From NCBI RefSeq assembly GCF_900115845.1, contig NZ_FOXX01000007.1:124001-188000 (forward strand): 64,000 nt of DNA. The letters run 5' to 3'. This document shows positions 47,954 to 56,710 of this stretch, piece after piece (within the stretch, counting starts at the first letter, position 1; every line of letters begins with the position of its first letter). Under the pieces are notes generated by a model that was not told where the DNA came from, did no database searches, and worked only from the letters and a program-made list of their open reading frames with translations. The position numbers were made by a program, and so were the translations under genes. The stretch comes from Priestia endophytica DSM 13796. Its GTDB lineage: Bacteria > Bacillota > Bacilli > Bacillales > Bacillaceae_H.

Positions 47954-48878
47954 GAAACTGCTTGAAATTCAAAATTTAAAACAGCATTTCCCATCTTCCA
48001 AAGGAACGGTAAAGGCTGTTGACGGGATTACATTTGATATTTATAAAGGAGAAACACTGGGGCTTGTAGGAGAGTCAGGGTGTGGGAAGTCAACAACAGG
48101 CAGAAGTATCATTAGACTTTATAATGCAACAGATGGGAAAGTTCTTTATGAAGGAAATGATGTTCACGGTAAAAAATCACGCTCAGAGTTATTGCAGTTC
48201 AACCGAAAAATGCAAATGATTTTCCAAGATCCTTATGCGTCTCTTAATCCACGTATGACCGTTGGCGATATTATTGCGGAGGGCATTGATATCCATGGAT
48301 TAGCGAAAAACCGAAAAGATCGGATGGAAAGAGTGTATAGTCTTCTAAATACAGTTGGATTAAATAGAGAACATGCAAACCGCTATCCGCATGAATTTAG
48401 CGGTGGACAACGTCAAAGAATTGGTATTGCACGAGCGCTTGCTGTTGAACCTGAGTTTATTATTGCAGATGAACCAATCTCAGCTCTTGATGTATCAATT
48501 CAAGCTCAAGTTGTAAACTTATTGAAAAAACTGCAGCGTGAGCGTGGATTAACATATTTGTTTATCGCTCATGATTTATCAATGGTCAAATATATTAGTG
48601 ATCGAATTGCGGTAATGTACTTTGGAAAAATCGTTGAGCTCGCAACAAGTGAAGAGCTTTATCGTAATCCAATACATCCATATACAAAAGCCCTTTTATC
48701 AGCTATTCCGCTTCCAGATCCTGATTTTGAACGAAAGCGTGTAAGACAATCATATGACGTGACAGTGCATGACTATACAAATGAAACACCTTCACTTCAA
48801 GAAGTTGCTGATGATCATTTTGTTTATTGTTCAGAGTCAGAGCTTATTCAATACCAAAAAGATTATTATAAAAGTTAG
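47946..48878 (+). CDS. oppF: Oligopeptide ABC transporter ATPase OppF
   Basis: A 310-residue ATPase with Walker A GESGCGKST (43-51), signature EFSGGQRQRIGIARAL near 147, and FIIADEPISALDVS. The start at 47946 (AAGGTGA upstream) overlaps the end of oppD by 8 bases. Its C-terminus is shorter than that of OppD. It closes the oppABCDF operon before a terminator. Confidence 0.9.
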   Translation: MAEKLLEIQNLKQHFPSSKGTVKAVDGITFDIYKGETLGLVGESGCGKSTTGRSIIRLYNATDGKVLYEGNDVHGKKSRSELLQFNRKMQMIFQDPYASLNPRMTVGDIIAEGIDIHGLAKNRKDRMERVYSLLNTVGLNREHANRYPHEFSGGQRQRIGIARALAVEPEFIIADEPISALDVSIQAQVVNLLKKLQRERGLTYLFIAHDLSMVKYISDRIAVMYFGKIVELATSEELYRNPIHPYTKALLSAIPLPDPDFERKRVRQSYDVTVHDYTNETPSLQEVADDHFVYCSESELIQYQKDYYKS

Positions 48879-48879
48879 C

Positions 48880-48912
48880 GAGCATACTCTTTTAGAGTTT
48901 GCTCTTTTTTAG
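48880..48912 (+). terminator. Terminator of the opp operon
   Basis: GAGCATACTCT (48880-48890) with AGAGTTTGCTC (48894-48904; near-perfect), then six T. Confidence 0.82.
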
Positions 48913-49034
48913 ATTTCAAAGAAGTTTAGGTTTTCTTCTTCGCGGGTATGGGAAGAATGGTTATAGAGCGACTCACTTTTTCATTTAGATAAAAGGGAGA
49001 ACGCTAAAAAATAAGGGAGGACTACTATAAGACA

Positions 49035-49607
49035 ATGAATTGGTATGAGAAACTGAGCGAATATTTTCCGGTGGAGGAAATGAAATCAAAGGACCATATT
49101 GAGGCACTTCTAAGTGAACAAGGAGATATTTATCACAAAGATGAAAGTTCAAACCACGTTTTAATGTATGTGGAATTTGATGAGTTTTTATTTATTGATT
49201 ATTTATTCGTATCAGGTAAAGCAAGAGGGCAAGGTCTTGGTAATAAACTCCTTGATAAACTCAAAGATAAAAGAAAACCAATCATTCTAGAAGTGGAACC
49301 CGTTGATGAAGATGATCATGACACAGAAAAACGACTGCGTTTCTACAAGAGAGCAGGTTTTAAACATGCTCGTTCAATTGGATATCGTCGCCGTTCCCTC
49401 GCTACAAATGAAGTGAATACAATGGAGATTCTATATTGGTCACCTAATGAAGAAACAGAAGAAGATATTTTAGAGCATATGAAAAGAACGTATGAGACGA
49501 TTCATACGTATAAAGATAAACAATGGTATGGCAGATCTTATCTGAATGCTGATGAAGTATTAAAGCTTCGTGAAGAAGAACATGATAATATTTTAGATGA
49601 TTTATAA
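49035..49607 (+). CDS. yjbC: GNAT-family acetyltransferase YjbC
   Basis: A 190-residue protein with a GNAT core at about 35-125. The acetyl-CoA loop is seen as GKARGQGLGNKLL (61-73), and RFYKRAGFKHARS follows. In B. subtilis yjbC lies directly before spx and is co-expressed with it. Here the two are separated by a 4.4-kb efflux operon on the opposite strand. Substrate unknown. Confidence 0.85.
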   Translation: MNWYEKLSEYFPVEEMKSKDHIEALLSEQGDIYHKDESSNHVLMYVEFDEFLFIDYLFVSGKARGQGLGNKLLDKLKDKRKPIILEVEPVDEDDHDTEKRLRFYKRAGFKHARSIGYRRRSLATNEVNTMEILYWSPNEETEEDILEHMKRTYETIHTYKDKQWYGRSYLNADEVLKLREEEHDNILDDL

Positions 49608-49640
49608 AAAAGACAGGATGAATATTCATCCTGTCTTTTC
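49606..49640. terminator. Bidirectional terminator between yjbC and the RND gene
   Basis: Perfect stem AAAAGACAGGATGAAT with ATTCATCCTGTCTTTT. The RND gene's stop codon (49626) lies within it. Confidence 0.9.
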
Positions 49641-52600
49641 TTTTTTCTTTATCCTTCTTTGTTCGAACATATAGTATAAAGTCGGAATGAAAATGAGCGT
49701 AATAAAAGTAGAAACTGTAAGCCCAAATATAATGACAATTGCCATTGGACGCTGGATTTCTGTGCCTTCTCCAATCCCGAACATAAGGGGAAGAAGGCCA
49801 AGAACAGATGTTAGAGCCGTCATCATAATAGGACGGAGTCTTGTAGGACCAGCGAGTAAAATGGCTTCTTTGGCATCGTATCCTTCTTCTCTGAGCTGCT
49901 TTAAATAGTCTATAAGCACAATGGCATTATTAACAACAATGCCTGTCAAAATAAGAATTCCAACAAGAGAACCAACGCCAAGCGGTTCATTTGTGATTAA
50001 GAGCCCAAGAATAATCCCAATGAATGTTAATGGAACGGAAAACATAATTAAAAAAGGATGAAAAAACGATTCAAACTGAGCAGCCATTACCATATAAACA
50101 AGTACAACGGCAAGCGCAAGGGCAAGAGATAATTTATAAAAAGCATCATTCATTTGTTCATTTTGTCCGCCAAAGGTTACTTTGTATTGATCATTTGGTA
50201 ACGGTAAGTTTTCTTTCAATGTTTTTTCAATATCTTTCGTAATTGTACCGAGATCCCGATTAAGAATATCGGCATTCACCGTAATTTCTCTTACTCTGTC
50301 ACTTCTTGTAATTTGAGAAGGACCTGTATCTCTTGAAATGGATGCAACGGCTTTTAAAGGAATAGATGTCCCCACTTGTGTTTGAATGGTAAGATTCTCA
50401 AGCTCCTCTGTTGAGGAAATGTACTTTTCGTCTACGAGAAGGCGAACATCAAGCTCTTCACCAACGTCTCCTGAAAGTTTTGTTGCAACAAGACCTTTAG
50501 TGGCGTCTGAGACTGTTTGAGCAACAGAGGCATTACCAATTCCATATTGAGCTGCTTTATCACGATTAACAGAAATACTAACTTCAGGATTTCCTTCTTC
50601 ATAATTTGCTTTTGGTTCTCTTATTCCATCTACTTTTGAAATAAGGTTAATTGTTTGATCTGAAAGGCTTCGCAATGTTTCAAGATTAGGACCTGATATT
50701 TTCAAAGAAATAGGATTAGCAGAAAAACCAGAAGTACCAGAGGAAACCGTAATATCTGCGTTTGGGATGCTTTTTAACTTCTGACGAATGTCCTCTGCAA
50801 TTTCTAAATCGGTTCTTGAACGATTTTCGATATCTGTTAATAAAACGCTATAATTTGCTTCATTATTGCTATTTCTGCCCCCCATTGAAAAGCTGCTGCT
50901 GCCACCAATCGTAACGTACGTGTTCGCAATTTCTTCAACAGGTCTTATTTTCTCATTAATTTCCTTTACTTTTCGGTACGTTTTCTCAACTGTACTTCCA
51001 GGAGAAAGTTCAGCCTCAATAGACAGATAGCTTTGATCTTGTGAGGGTAAAAACTCTGTGCCAATAAAAGGTACTCCTGCAAAGGAAAGAAGAAAAAGAA
51101 CAATAACAACACCGACCGTTTTTTTCGGATGTTTTAACGAAGCGGAAAGCAGTGCTTTATAGCGATTGTTGAATTTATCGAAGACACTTTTTTTCTCCTT
51201 CTCCTTTAACTTTAGAATTAGAGAAGAAAGAAGAGGAACGATAATAAGGGCTGTAAATAGAGCAGCAAACTGAGAGTATGAAACAACAAGAGCAAGAGGT
51301 TTAAAGAGTTGAGCAGCAAGGCCATCGACAAAGATAATCGGTAAAAATACAACAACGCTTGTAAGAGTAGAAGCAATAATTGCCTGTCCAACTTGATTGG
51401 TACCTTTTATAGCGGCGTCTTTTTTTCCTTCTCCTTCTTGTCTTAAACGATAAATGTTCTCCAAAATAACAATGGCATTATCAACCATCATTCCGACACC
51501 TAAGGCAAGCCCACCAAGCGTCAATAAATTGAGTGTTTGGTTACTGAAATACATAAAAATAAATGTTGTCATAATGGACAGTGGAATCGCTAAGGAAATA
51601 ATCATTGTACTTCTAAAGTTTCGCAAAAATAGAAAAAGAACGAAAGCAGCAAGTAAACTTCCTACGATCATATTGCTTGATACAGCAGAAATGGATTGGT
51701 TAATAAACATACTTTGATCGAAGATGGTCTGAATCTTAATGTTGCTTGGAAGCTCTTCTTTCAACTTTTCTATCTCATTATGAATATTCTTAGCAACTTG
51801 CACTGTATTTGTTCCGGACTGTTTTAAAATAGAAAGGCCAACAGCATCTTTTCCATTTAAATAACTTAATCCATTTTCTCTTTGTTCTTTTTGCTCTATT
51901 TCTACTAAGTCGTTTAAAAGAACAGTTCCTTTCCTAGTTGGAATGGGAAGCATTTCTAAATCATTTAAAGAGCCAAACTTACCTGTAATGCGAATTGGCA
52001 GTGTTTCTTGGTCATCTTCTACATTTCCGCCAGGTAAATCAATATTCTCTGACCCAATGATTTCTTGTAGATTCTTCAATGTGATGCCGTAAGAAAGTAG
52101 CTTTTGCGGATTTGTAATAAGTTGAACTTCTTGTTCTGGTCCACCTTCAATAGAAGTTGAGGCAATTCCATCGAGCCGGTCAACCGCTGTCTTTACTTCC
52201 TTTTGGGCTACTTCTTTTGCGTTTTCAATATTTCCCTTTGTATCTGTTACAGCAAGCTGCATAATGGGAAGGTCACTTGGGTTAAAGCGAAGTACTTTTG
52301 GTGTTTGGACGCCGTCTGGCAAAACATCACGAACAGCATCAATTTGTTCTCTCATTTTTAGAGTGGCAAAATCCATATCTGTTCCCCAATTGAACTGAAC
52401 AAGAACAAGAGCACCGCCATTTTGAGAAACAGAAGAAACTTTTTCGATATTTGGAATGGTCCCCATTGCTCCTTCAATTGGTTGGGCGAGTAAATTTTCT
52501 ACTTCTGTTGGACTTGCTCCATCATATGTAGCTGTTACAACGGCTGTAGGAAACGTAAGCTCAGGAAATAAATCAATAGACATGTTTTTAACGCTAACAC

Positions 52601-52676
52601 TGCCAAGGATAATAAGAAAGAAAATAACCATTGACATAGCAATAGGACGAAGAACAGAGAATTGGACAATTTTCAT
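49626..52676 (-). CDS. RND-family efflux transporter permease (SwrC/AcrB type)
   Basis: A 1016-residue inner-membrane proton antiporter with the RND layout: TM1 at the N-terminus (MKIVQFSVLRPIAMSMVIFF), a large extracytoplasmic domain (about 35-330), TMs 2-6, a second large domain (about 550-830), and TMs 8-12. The segment LGGLALGVGMMVDNAIVILENI holds the conserved TM4 Asp pair region. It is the SwrC/YerP branch in Gram-positives. It probably exports lipopeptides, detergents or drugs. Its ATG overlaps the adaptor's TGA (ATGA). Confidence 0.88.
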   Translation of the reverse strand: MKIVQFSVLRPIAMSMVIFFLIILGSVSVKNMSIDLFPELTFPTAVVTATYDGASPTEVENLLAQPIEGAMGTIPNIEKVSSVSQNGGALVLVQFNWGTDMDFATLKMREQIDAVRDVLPDGVQTPKVLRFNPSDLPIMQLAVTDTKGNIENAKEVAQKEVKTAVDRLDGIASTSIEGGPEQEVQLITNPQKLLSYGITLKNLQEIIGSENIDLPGGNVEDDQETLPIRITGKFGSLNDLEMLPIPTRKGTVLLNDLVEIEQKEQRENGLSYLNGKDAVGLSILKQSGTNTVQVAKNIHNEIEKLKEELPSNIKIQTIFDQSMFINQSISAVSSNMIVGSLLAAFVLFLFLRNFRSTMIISLAIPLSIMTTFIFMYFSNQTLNLLTLGGLALGVGMMVDNAIVILENIYRLRQEGEGKKDAAIKGTNQVGQAIIASTLTSVVVFLPIIFVDGLAAQLFKPLALVVSYSQFAALFTALIIVPLLSSLILKLKEKEKKSVFDKFNNRYKALLSASLKHPKKTVGVVIVLFLLSFAGVPFIGTEFLPSQDQSYLSIEAELSPGSTVEKTYRKVKEINEKIRPVEEIANTYVTIGGSSSFSMGGRNSNNEANYSVLLTDIENRSRTDLEIAEDIRQKLKSIPNADITVSSGTSGFSANPISLKISGPNLETLRSLSDQTINLISKVDGIREPKANYEEGNPEVSISVNRDKAAQYGIGNASVAQTVSDATKGLVATKLSGDVGEELDVRLLVDEKYISSTEELENLTIQTQVGTSIPLKAVASISRDTGPSQITRSDRVREITVNADILNRDLGTITKDIEKTLKENLPLPNDQYKVTFGGQNEQMNDAFYKLSLALALAVVLVYMVMAAQFESFFHPFLIMFSVPLTFIGIILGLLITNEPLGVGSLVGILILTGIVVNNAIVLIDYLKQLREEGYDAKEAILLAGPTRLRPIMMTALTSVLGLLPLMFGIGEGTEIQRPMAIVIIFGLTVSTFITLIFIPTLYYMFEQRRIKKKEKTG

Positions 52677-53866
52677 GAAACGTCTCCTTTAATCACTTCT
52701 ATATCACTGGTGTCTTTTACATCTTCTTTTCCTTCAATAATTACAAGGTCTCCTTTTTTTAGCCCTTTTTTCACTTCATATGCATTATTACTTTTTATGC
52801 CAAGTTCAATTTCTCTTCGTTGTGCTTTATCATCATTTACAACATAAACGTATGGTTTAGATTTGTTATAAAGCAAAGCTTCTACTGGAACTGTAAGAGC
52901 ATCGTGGACTTCTTGAACAGAAACTGAAGCAGAAACTCGAACACCACCTTTAATAGCACCGTTTTCATTTTGTACAGAAATGGAAGCAGGAAATAGGCCT
53001 GTCTCTGGATTTGCTGTTGGAGAAATGCTTGTAACCGTCGCTCGGTAGTTTTCTTTAATTCCCTCAAAGGAAAGGGTGGCATTCATATTCGGTTTTATTT
53101 CTGCTACTTCATAGCTGTTCAGCTGAAAGGTTGCCTTTATTGTATCCTGATTCACAATGACAGCAGCGGGAGAATTTGGTGAAAGCGGACTTCCTTCTAC
53201 AGCTGCAATATCTGCAACTTGTCCACTGAAAGGAGCGTGAAGTACAGTGTTTTCAACCGCTGTCTCAGCTTCACCAACCGCTGCTTGAGCTTGTTGTTTT
53301 TGTAGATTCAACGTTTCTGCCGGGACAGTTGCTGTTTGGTTTTCTAGAATCTTTTGAGAAAGTTGAGCTTGAGTTACCACTACTTCTAGTCCTTTTGCTA
53401 AAGCTTCTTGTTGTACTTTTTCTCCTTGCTCCATTCCCTCTAACAGAGATTTAGAAGCAGAAATAGAGGTTTGCAAATCTTTACGAAGCTTTTGAACTTC
53501 AGCACCAACGTCTTCATTTTTGGTTTCATTTAAGGTGGAATCAATAGATGATAATGTATCCGAGGCTGTATTAAGCTGTTGCTGAGCTTTTGTATTGTTA
53601 AGCGTAATAAGCACATCTCCTTTTTCTACGCTATCGCCCACTTTAACATGAACTTTTTCCACAGGAAGGGGGAGAGAGGTTACAATAGGAGCCTGTTTGG
53701 CAGGCATAGCTACGCCTGATAGTTCCATTATCCCTGATATATCTTGTTCTTTTACTTTGGCTGTTTGAATGGGAATGGCTGTTTTCTCATTATTATCAGT
53801 TGTAATTTCTTTTGGAGCACAAGCAGCTAAAGTAAGAATACTGGTTATTAACCATAACTTACGCAT
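52673..53866 (-). CDS. RND efflux adaptor lipoprotein (HlyD/MFP family)
   Basis: A 397-residue membrane-fusion protein. The N-terminus carries a lipobox (ITSILTLAAC), so it is a lipoprotein. It then shows the biotinyl-lipoyl-like half PVEKVHVKVGDSVEKGDVLI, a coiled-coil hairpin (about 95-195) and the beta-barrel domain. GAGGCGGTG-like bases precede the start. It is the first gene of the two-gene operon with the RND permease, read away from spxA. Confidence 0.86.
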   Translation of the reverse strand: MRKLWLITSILTLAACAPKEITTDNNEKTAIPIQTAKVKEQDISGIMELSGVAMPAKQAPIVTSLPLPVEKVHVKVGDSVEKGDVLITLNNTKAQQQLNTASDTLSSIDSTLNETKNEDVGAEVQKLRKDLQTSISASKSLLEGMEQGEKVQQEALAKGLEVVVTQAQLSQKILENQTATVPAETLNLQKQQAQAAVGEAETAVENTVLHAPFSGQVADIAAVEGSPLSPNSPAAVIVNQDTIKATFQLNSYEVAEIKPNMNATLSFEGIKENYRATVTSISPTANPETGLFPASISVQNENGAIKGGVRVSASVSVQEVHDALTVPVEALLYNKSKPYVYVVNDDKAQRREIELGIKSNNAYEVKKGLKKGDLVIIEGKEDVKDTSDIEVIKGDVS

Positions 53867-54326
53867 ATGTTCACCGCCTTGATGAGTTTATGTAGTATCT
53901 CTTCATAAATAAGTGAAATCATATTTAACGTGCGCTCTTTTTCAACTTTTATAACGAAAAGAGAGGAATATTCCTTCAAGTAAGCCAAATTTTACAGGAG
54001 AATTTCCTTTTTAAGAAAAGAAAAATAATTTGTTCAAAAAGTTGTCACGAATATTTATCAAGAACATGAAACCCCTTATGACGTTTATTCGTATATTAGG
54101 TGTGGTAAAAAAAAAGGAAGCACAAGAAAAATTCGAAAAAGTATACCATTAAGGTCAGATTTATTGTATAATACTGATAGAGATTCTCAATTTAAACTTA
54201 TTTTAAATTAGTATCTATTTTAAATAAGTATTATACAAACTATGCTATTTTTAGTATACAGAAAAGAACCGCTTCCATCATGTTTGAAGTGTTTATGATT
54301 TTATTCCAATGAGGAGGAATGAAAGA
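53867..54326. other. Divergent intergenic region between the efflux operon and spxA
   Basis: About 460 very AT-rich bases. The notable structure is a large nested inverted repeat (54164-54238, listed separately) that embeds TATAAT-like hexamers in both orientations. I did not find a confident -35 for either. No known leader RNA was recognised. Confidence 0.55.
54164..54238. repeat. Nested inverted repeat in front of spxA
   Basis: Outer arms TTGTATAATACT (54164-54175) and AGTATTATACAA (54227-54238) are exact 12-bp complements. Inside them, ACTTATTTTAAA (54196-54207) and TTTTAAATAAGT (54218-54229) form a second palindrome with one mismatch; its right arm overlaps the outer arm slightly. Each outer arm contains a TATAAT hexamer, one on each strand. 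It could be an operator or a pair of divergent -10 elements. Confidence 0.75.
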
Positions 54327-54725
54327 ATGGTTACACTATATACTTCACCAAGTTGTACTTCATGTCGAAAAGCAAGAGCGTGGTTAGAGGAAAATGATAT
54401 TGCTTATACAGAACGTAACATTTTTTCAGAGCCATTGTCTATTGATGAGATTAAAGAAGTTCTACGTATGACTGAGGACGGAACAGATGAAATTATTTCA
54501 ACTCGTTCTAAAACGTTCCAAAAGCTGAACGTTCAGCTCGATGCAATGCCATTAAAAGATTTATACAGTCTAATTAAAGACAACCCTGGTTTATTGCGTC
54601 GCCCAATTATTCTTGATGAAAAACGCCTGCAAGTTGGGTATAACGAAGATGAGATTCGTCGTTTCTTACCAAGAAAAGTTCGTACATTTCAACTACGTGA
54701 AGCACAAAAATTGGTTAACGAATAA
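54327..54725 (+). CDS. spxA: Global redox/thiol-stress regulator Spx
   Basis: A 132-residue ArsC-like protein that binds the alpha subunit of RNA polymerase and reprograms transcription on disulphide stress. The redox switch is Cys10-x-x-Cys13 in [24 protein letters not shown] follows. The ATG at 54327 (AGGAGGAATG upstream) gives the usual length; the longer ORF from 54309 is not needed. SpxH, its ClpXP adaptor, is encoded 7.5 kb away in this window. Confidence 0.93.
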   Translation: MVTLYTSPSCTSCRKARAWLEENDIAYTERNIFSEPLSIDEIKEVLRMTEDGTDEIISTRSKTFQKLNVQLDAMPLKDLYSLIKDNPGLLRRPIILDEKRLQVGYNEDEIRRFLPRKVRTFQLREAQKLVNE

Positions 54726-54743
54726 GAAACATATTTCTTTCTA

Positions 54744-54783
54744 TAAAAAAAGTGGCTTAACAATAAGTTAAGCCACTTTTTTT
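54744..54783. terminator. Bidirectional terminator between spxA and yjbE
   Basis: Long stem AAAAAAGTGGCTTAAC paired with GTTAAGCCACTTTTTT around a five-base loop. The yjbE stop codon (54768-54770) lies inside the stem. Confidence 0.92.
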
Positions 54784-55439
54784 CGATTTGTCTTTTTTTG
54801 ATTGAAAATAAACCCAATTGCAACAACAAATACAACAAGCAGTGTTGGAACAATGTAGAGAGTTGACGAGGAGTGAAAGAAAAAAGCAAGCTTTTCTTCG
54901 TGGGTGATCATTTTACCTGCTGTAAACGCAAGGATACCAGAACCAACGTATACAAGAAAAGAAAATTGCTCCATTAAATAAAGAACTATTTTGCTTCCCC
55001 AGACAATAATTGGAACTGAAACAAGCAAGCCAATGACAACAAATGTTAAGTTTCCGTGTGCAGCTCCAGCGACAGCTAGTACATTATCAAGACCCATTAC
55101 AATGTCCGCAAAAACAATCGTTTTGATGGCTGCAAAAATGGACACACTAGCCTTAATATGTTGTTCTTCTTCTTCTTGGATCAGTAGCTTAATGGCAATG
55201 CTTATGAGCAAAATACCACCAGCGAACTGTAAATAAGGGATAGTAAGCAAATAGACAGCAACCATCGTCAGAAGAATGCGCACTATAATGGCAAGGCCTG
55301 TACCAAGTACAATCGCTTTATTGCGCTGATTTTCTGGTAAGTTGCGGCAAGCAAGAGCAATAACAATGGCATTATCGCCTCCAAGTACAATGTCAATGCC
55401 GATAATCATTAAAATAATGGTGAGCGCTTCAAGTTCCAA
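54768..55439 (-). CDS. yjbE: TerC family membrane protein YjbE
   Basis: A 223-residue protein with about seven membrane segments. It carries GIDIVLGGDNAIVIALACRNLP near residue 15 and IVFADIVMGLDNVLAVAGAAHG near 110, the two acidic motifs that mark the TerC/YjbE family. Relatives in Bacillus export manganese, so metal export is likely but not proven here. It starts at TTG, about eight bases after GGGAGG. Confidence 0.85.
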   Translation of the reverse strand: MELEALTIILMIIGIDIVLGGDNAIVIALACRNLPENQRNKAIVLGTGLAIIVRILLTMVAVYLLTIPYLQFAGGILLISIAIKLLIQEEEEQHIKASVSIFAAIKTIVFADIVMGLDNVLAVAGAAHGNLTFVVIGLLVSVPIIVWGSKIVLYLMEQFSFLVYVGSGILAFTAGKMITHEEKLAFFFHSSSTLYIVPTLLVVFVVAIGFIFNQKKTNRKKVA

Positions 55440-55914
55440 TTTGACATCCTCCCATCTTCATTATCTAAATATATTCAAAAAAGTCTCAAGCTTGTCTGTT
55501 ATTTTCTAATTGAAGAAAAAAAGTGATATGAAAGTCTTCCCAAACATTTTATTTTCTTTCTGAGGTATTTTGTCATACAATGAAGATATAATTTACCGTA
55601 GTAATGAATATCTACAGTGAGAGCAGAAGTTTTTAGTACCGAAGTCTTCCACTTCTATTCAAAGTCCTTTTAGGGAAACTAATGATAAGATTTAAAAAGG
55701 GAGAGAGGAAGAAACTTTACGAAAAACGTGTTCTAGTGTAGAATATGTCCAACGCAAAGCAAAGAGCTGATGTGAATTGCTGATCTATAACGTTTTTCGG
55801 AGCGGTTAGGAATGACTGTAAGTGGGTAAAAGAAATATAAAAAAGGGGTCATATCGTCCCTTCAGAAACAGGTCAAATGCCTTGTAATGAAAACGAGAAG
55901 GGAGAGAGCTACGA
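55440..55914. other. Long intergenic region upstream of mecA
   Basis: About 475 bases. It contains TATAAT at about 55586-55591 with no good -35, and a folded segment at 55720-55799 (listed separately). I saw no ORF worth calling and no named RNA family. Confidence 0.5.
55720..55799 (+). other. Folded RNA-like segment upstream of mecA
   Basis: CGAAAAACGT (55720-55729) and ACGTTTTTCG (55790-55799) are exact complements 60 bases apart. Between them are two further small hairpins: TTCTA/TAGAA (55731-55743) and AGCAA/TTGCT (about 55758-55781). This makes a three-way-like fold in what is probably the mecA leader. I recognise no known riboswitch. Confidence 0.5.
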
Positions 55915-56592
55915 ATGGAAATAGAACGCATAAATGAAAATACAGTAAAATTTTACGTTTCCTATATTGATATAGAAGAAAGAGGCTTCGATCGAAATGA
56001 AATTTGGTTTAGTCGCGAACGAAGTGAAGAACTCTTTTGGGATATGATGGATGAAGTTCATCACAAAGAGGAGTTTACAATTGAAGGTCCTCTTTGGATT
56101 CAAGTGCAAGCAATGGATAAAGGAATCGAGGTTGTCGTTACAAGAGCAAGCCTTTCTAAAGATGGTCAAAAATTTGAAGTCCCTGTTGGGGAAGACAAAA
56201 AAATTGATATTCCTGTTGATGAAAAACTGGAATCCTTGCTTGATGATCATAATATAAGTGAAGTTGCTGAAGATGAAGATGATGAAGAATCCCTTCAGTT
56301 TGTTCTTCATTTTAAAGATTTTGAAGATCTAATTTCTTTAAGTCATCGTATTCAGCTTCCTGAGATTCCGAACAATTTATATGCTTTCGAAAATCGTTAC
56401 TACTTATACGTAGAGTTTTTCAACTGCCAAGATGACATTGAGAAGTTAGATGATATTCTTAGCATTTTGCTTGAATATAGTGAAGAATCAAGAACAACTG
56501 TTCATCATCTTGAAGAGTACGGTAAGCTTGTCATGAAAGAGAATGCACTAGAAGAAGTAAAAAAACATTTCCCACTTCTTGCAAATTCTTAA
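55915..56592 (+). CDS. mecA: Clp adaptor protein MecA
   Basis: A 225-residue adaptor that delivers ComK and other substrates to ClpC-ClpP. The N-terminal substrate-binding domain opens MEIERINENTVKFYVSYIDI; an acidic linker (VAEDEDDEES, about 118-127) joins it to the C-terminal ClpC-binding domain. Length is normal. AGGGAGAGAG precedes the ATG. Its neighbours include the competence gene coiA and spxA, the B. subtilis arrangement. Confidence 0.92.
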   Translation: MEIERINENTVKFYVSYIDIEERGFDRNEIWFSRERSEELFWDMMDEVHHKEEFTIEGPLWIQVQAMDKGIEVVVTRASLSKDGQKFEVPVGEDKKIDIPVDEKLESLLDDHNISEVAEDEDDEESLQFVLHFKDFEDLISLSHRIQLPEIPNNLYAFENRYYLYVEFFNCQDDIEKLDDILSILLEYSEESRTTVHHLEEYGKLVMKENALEEVKKHFPLLANS

Positions 56593-56710
56593 CTTTTAGT
56601 TTTGAGCTTGAAGGTTGTGCGATATATATAATATGTGGAGAATGAGTCGTTGCCTTATTGTGGTAACGGCTTTCTGTTTTTTCACAATATAAAATGAAAT
56701 AGGTGCATAT

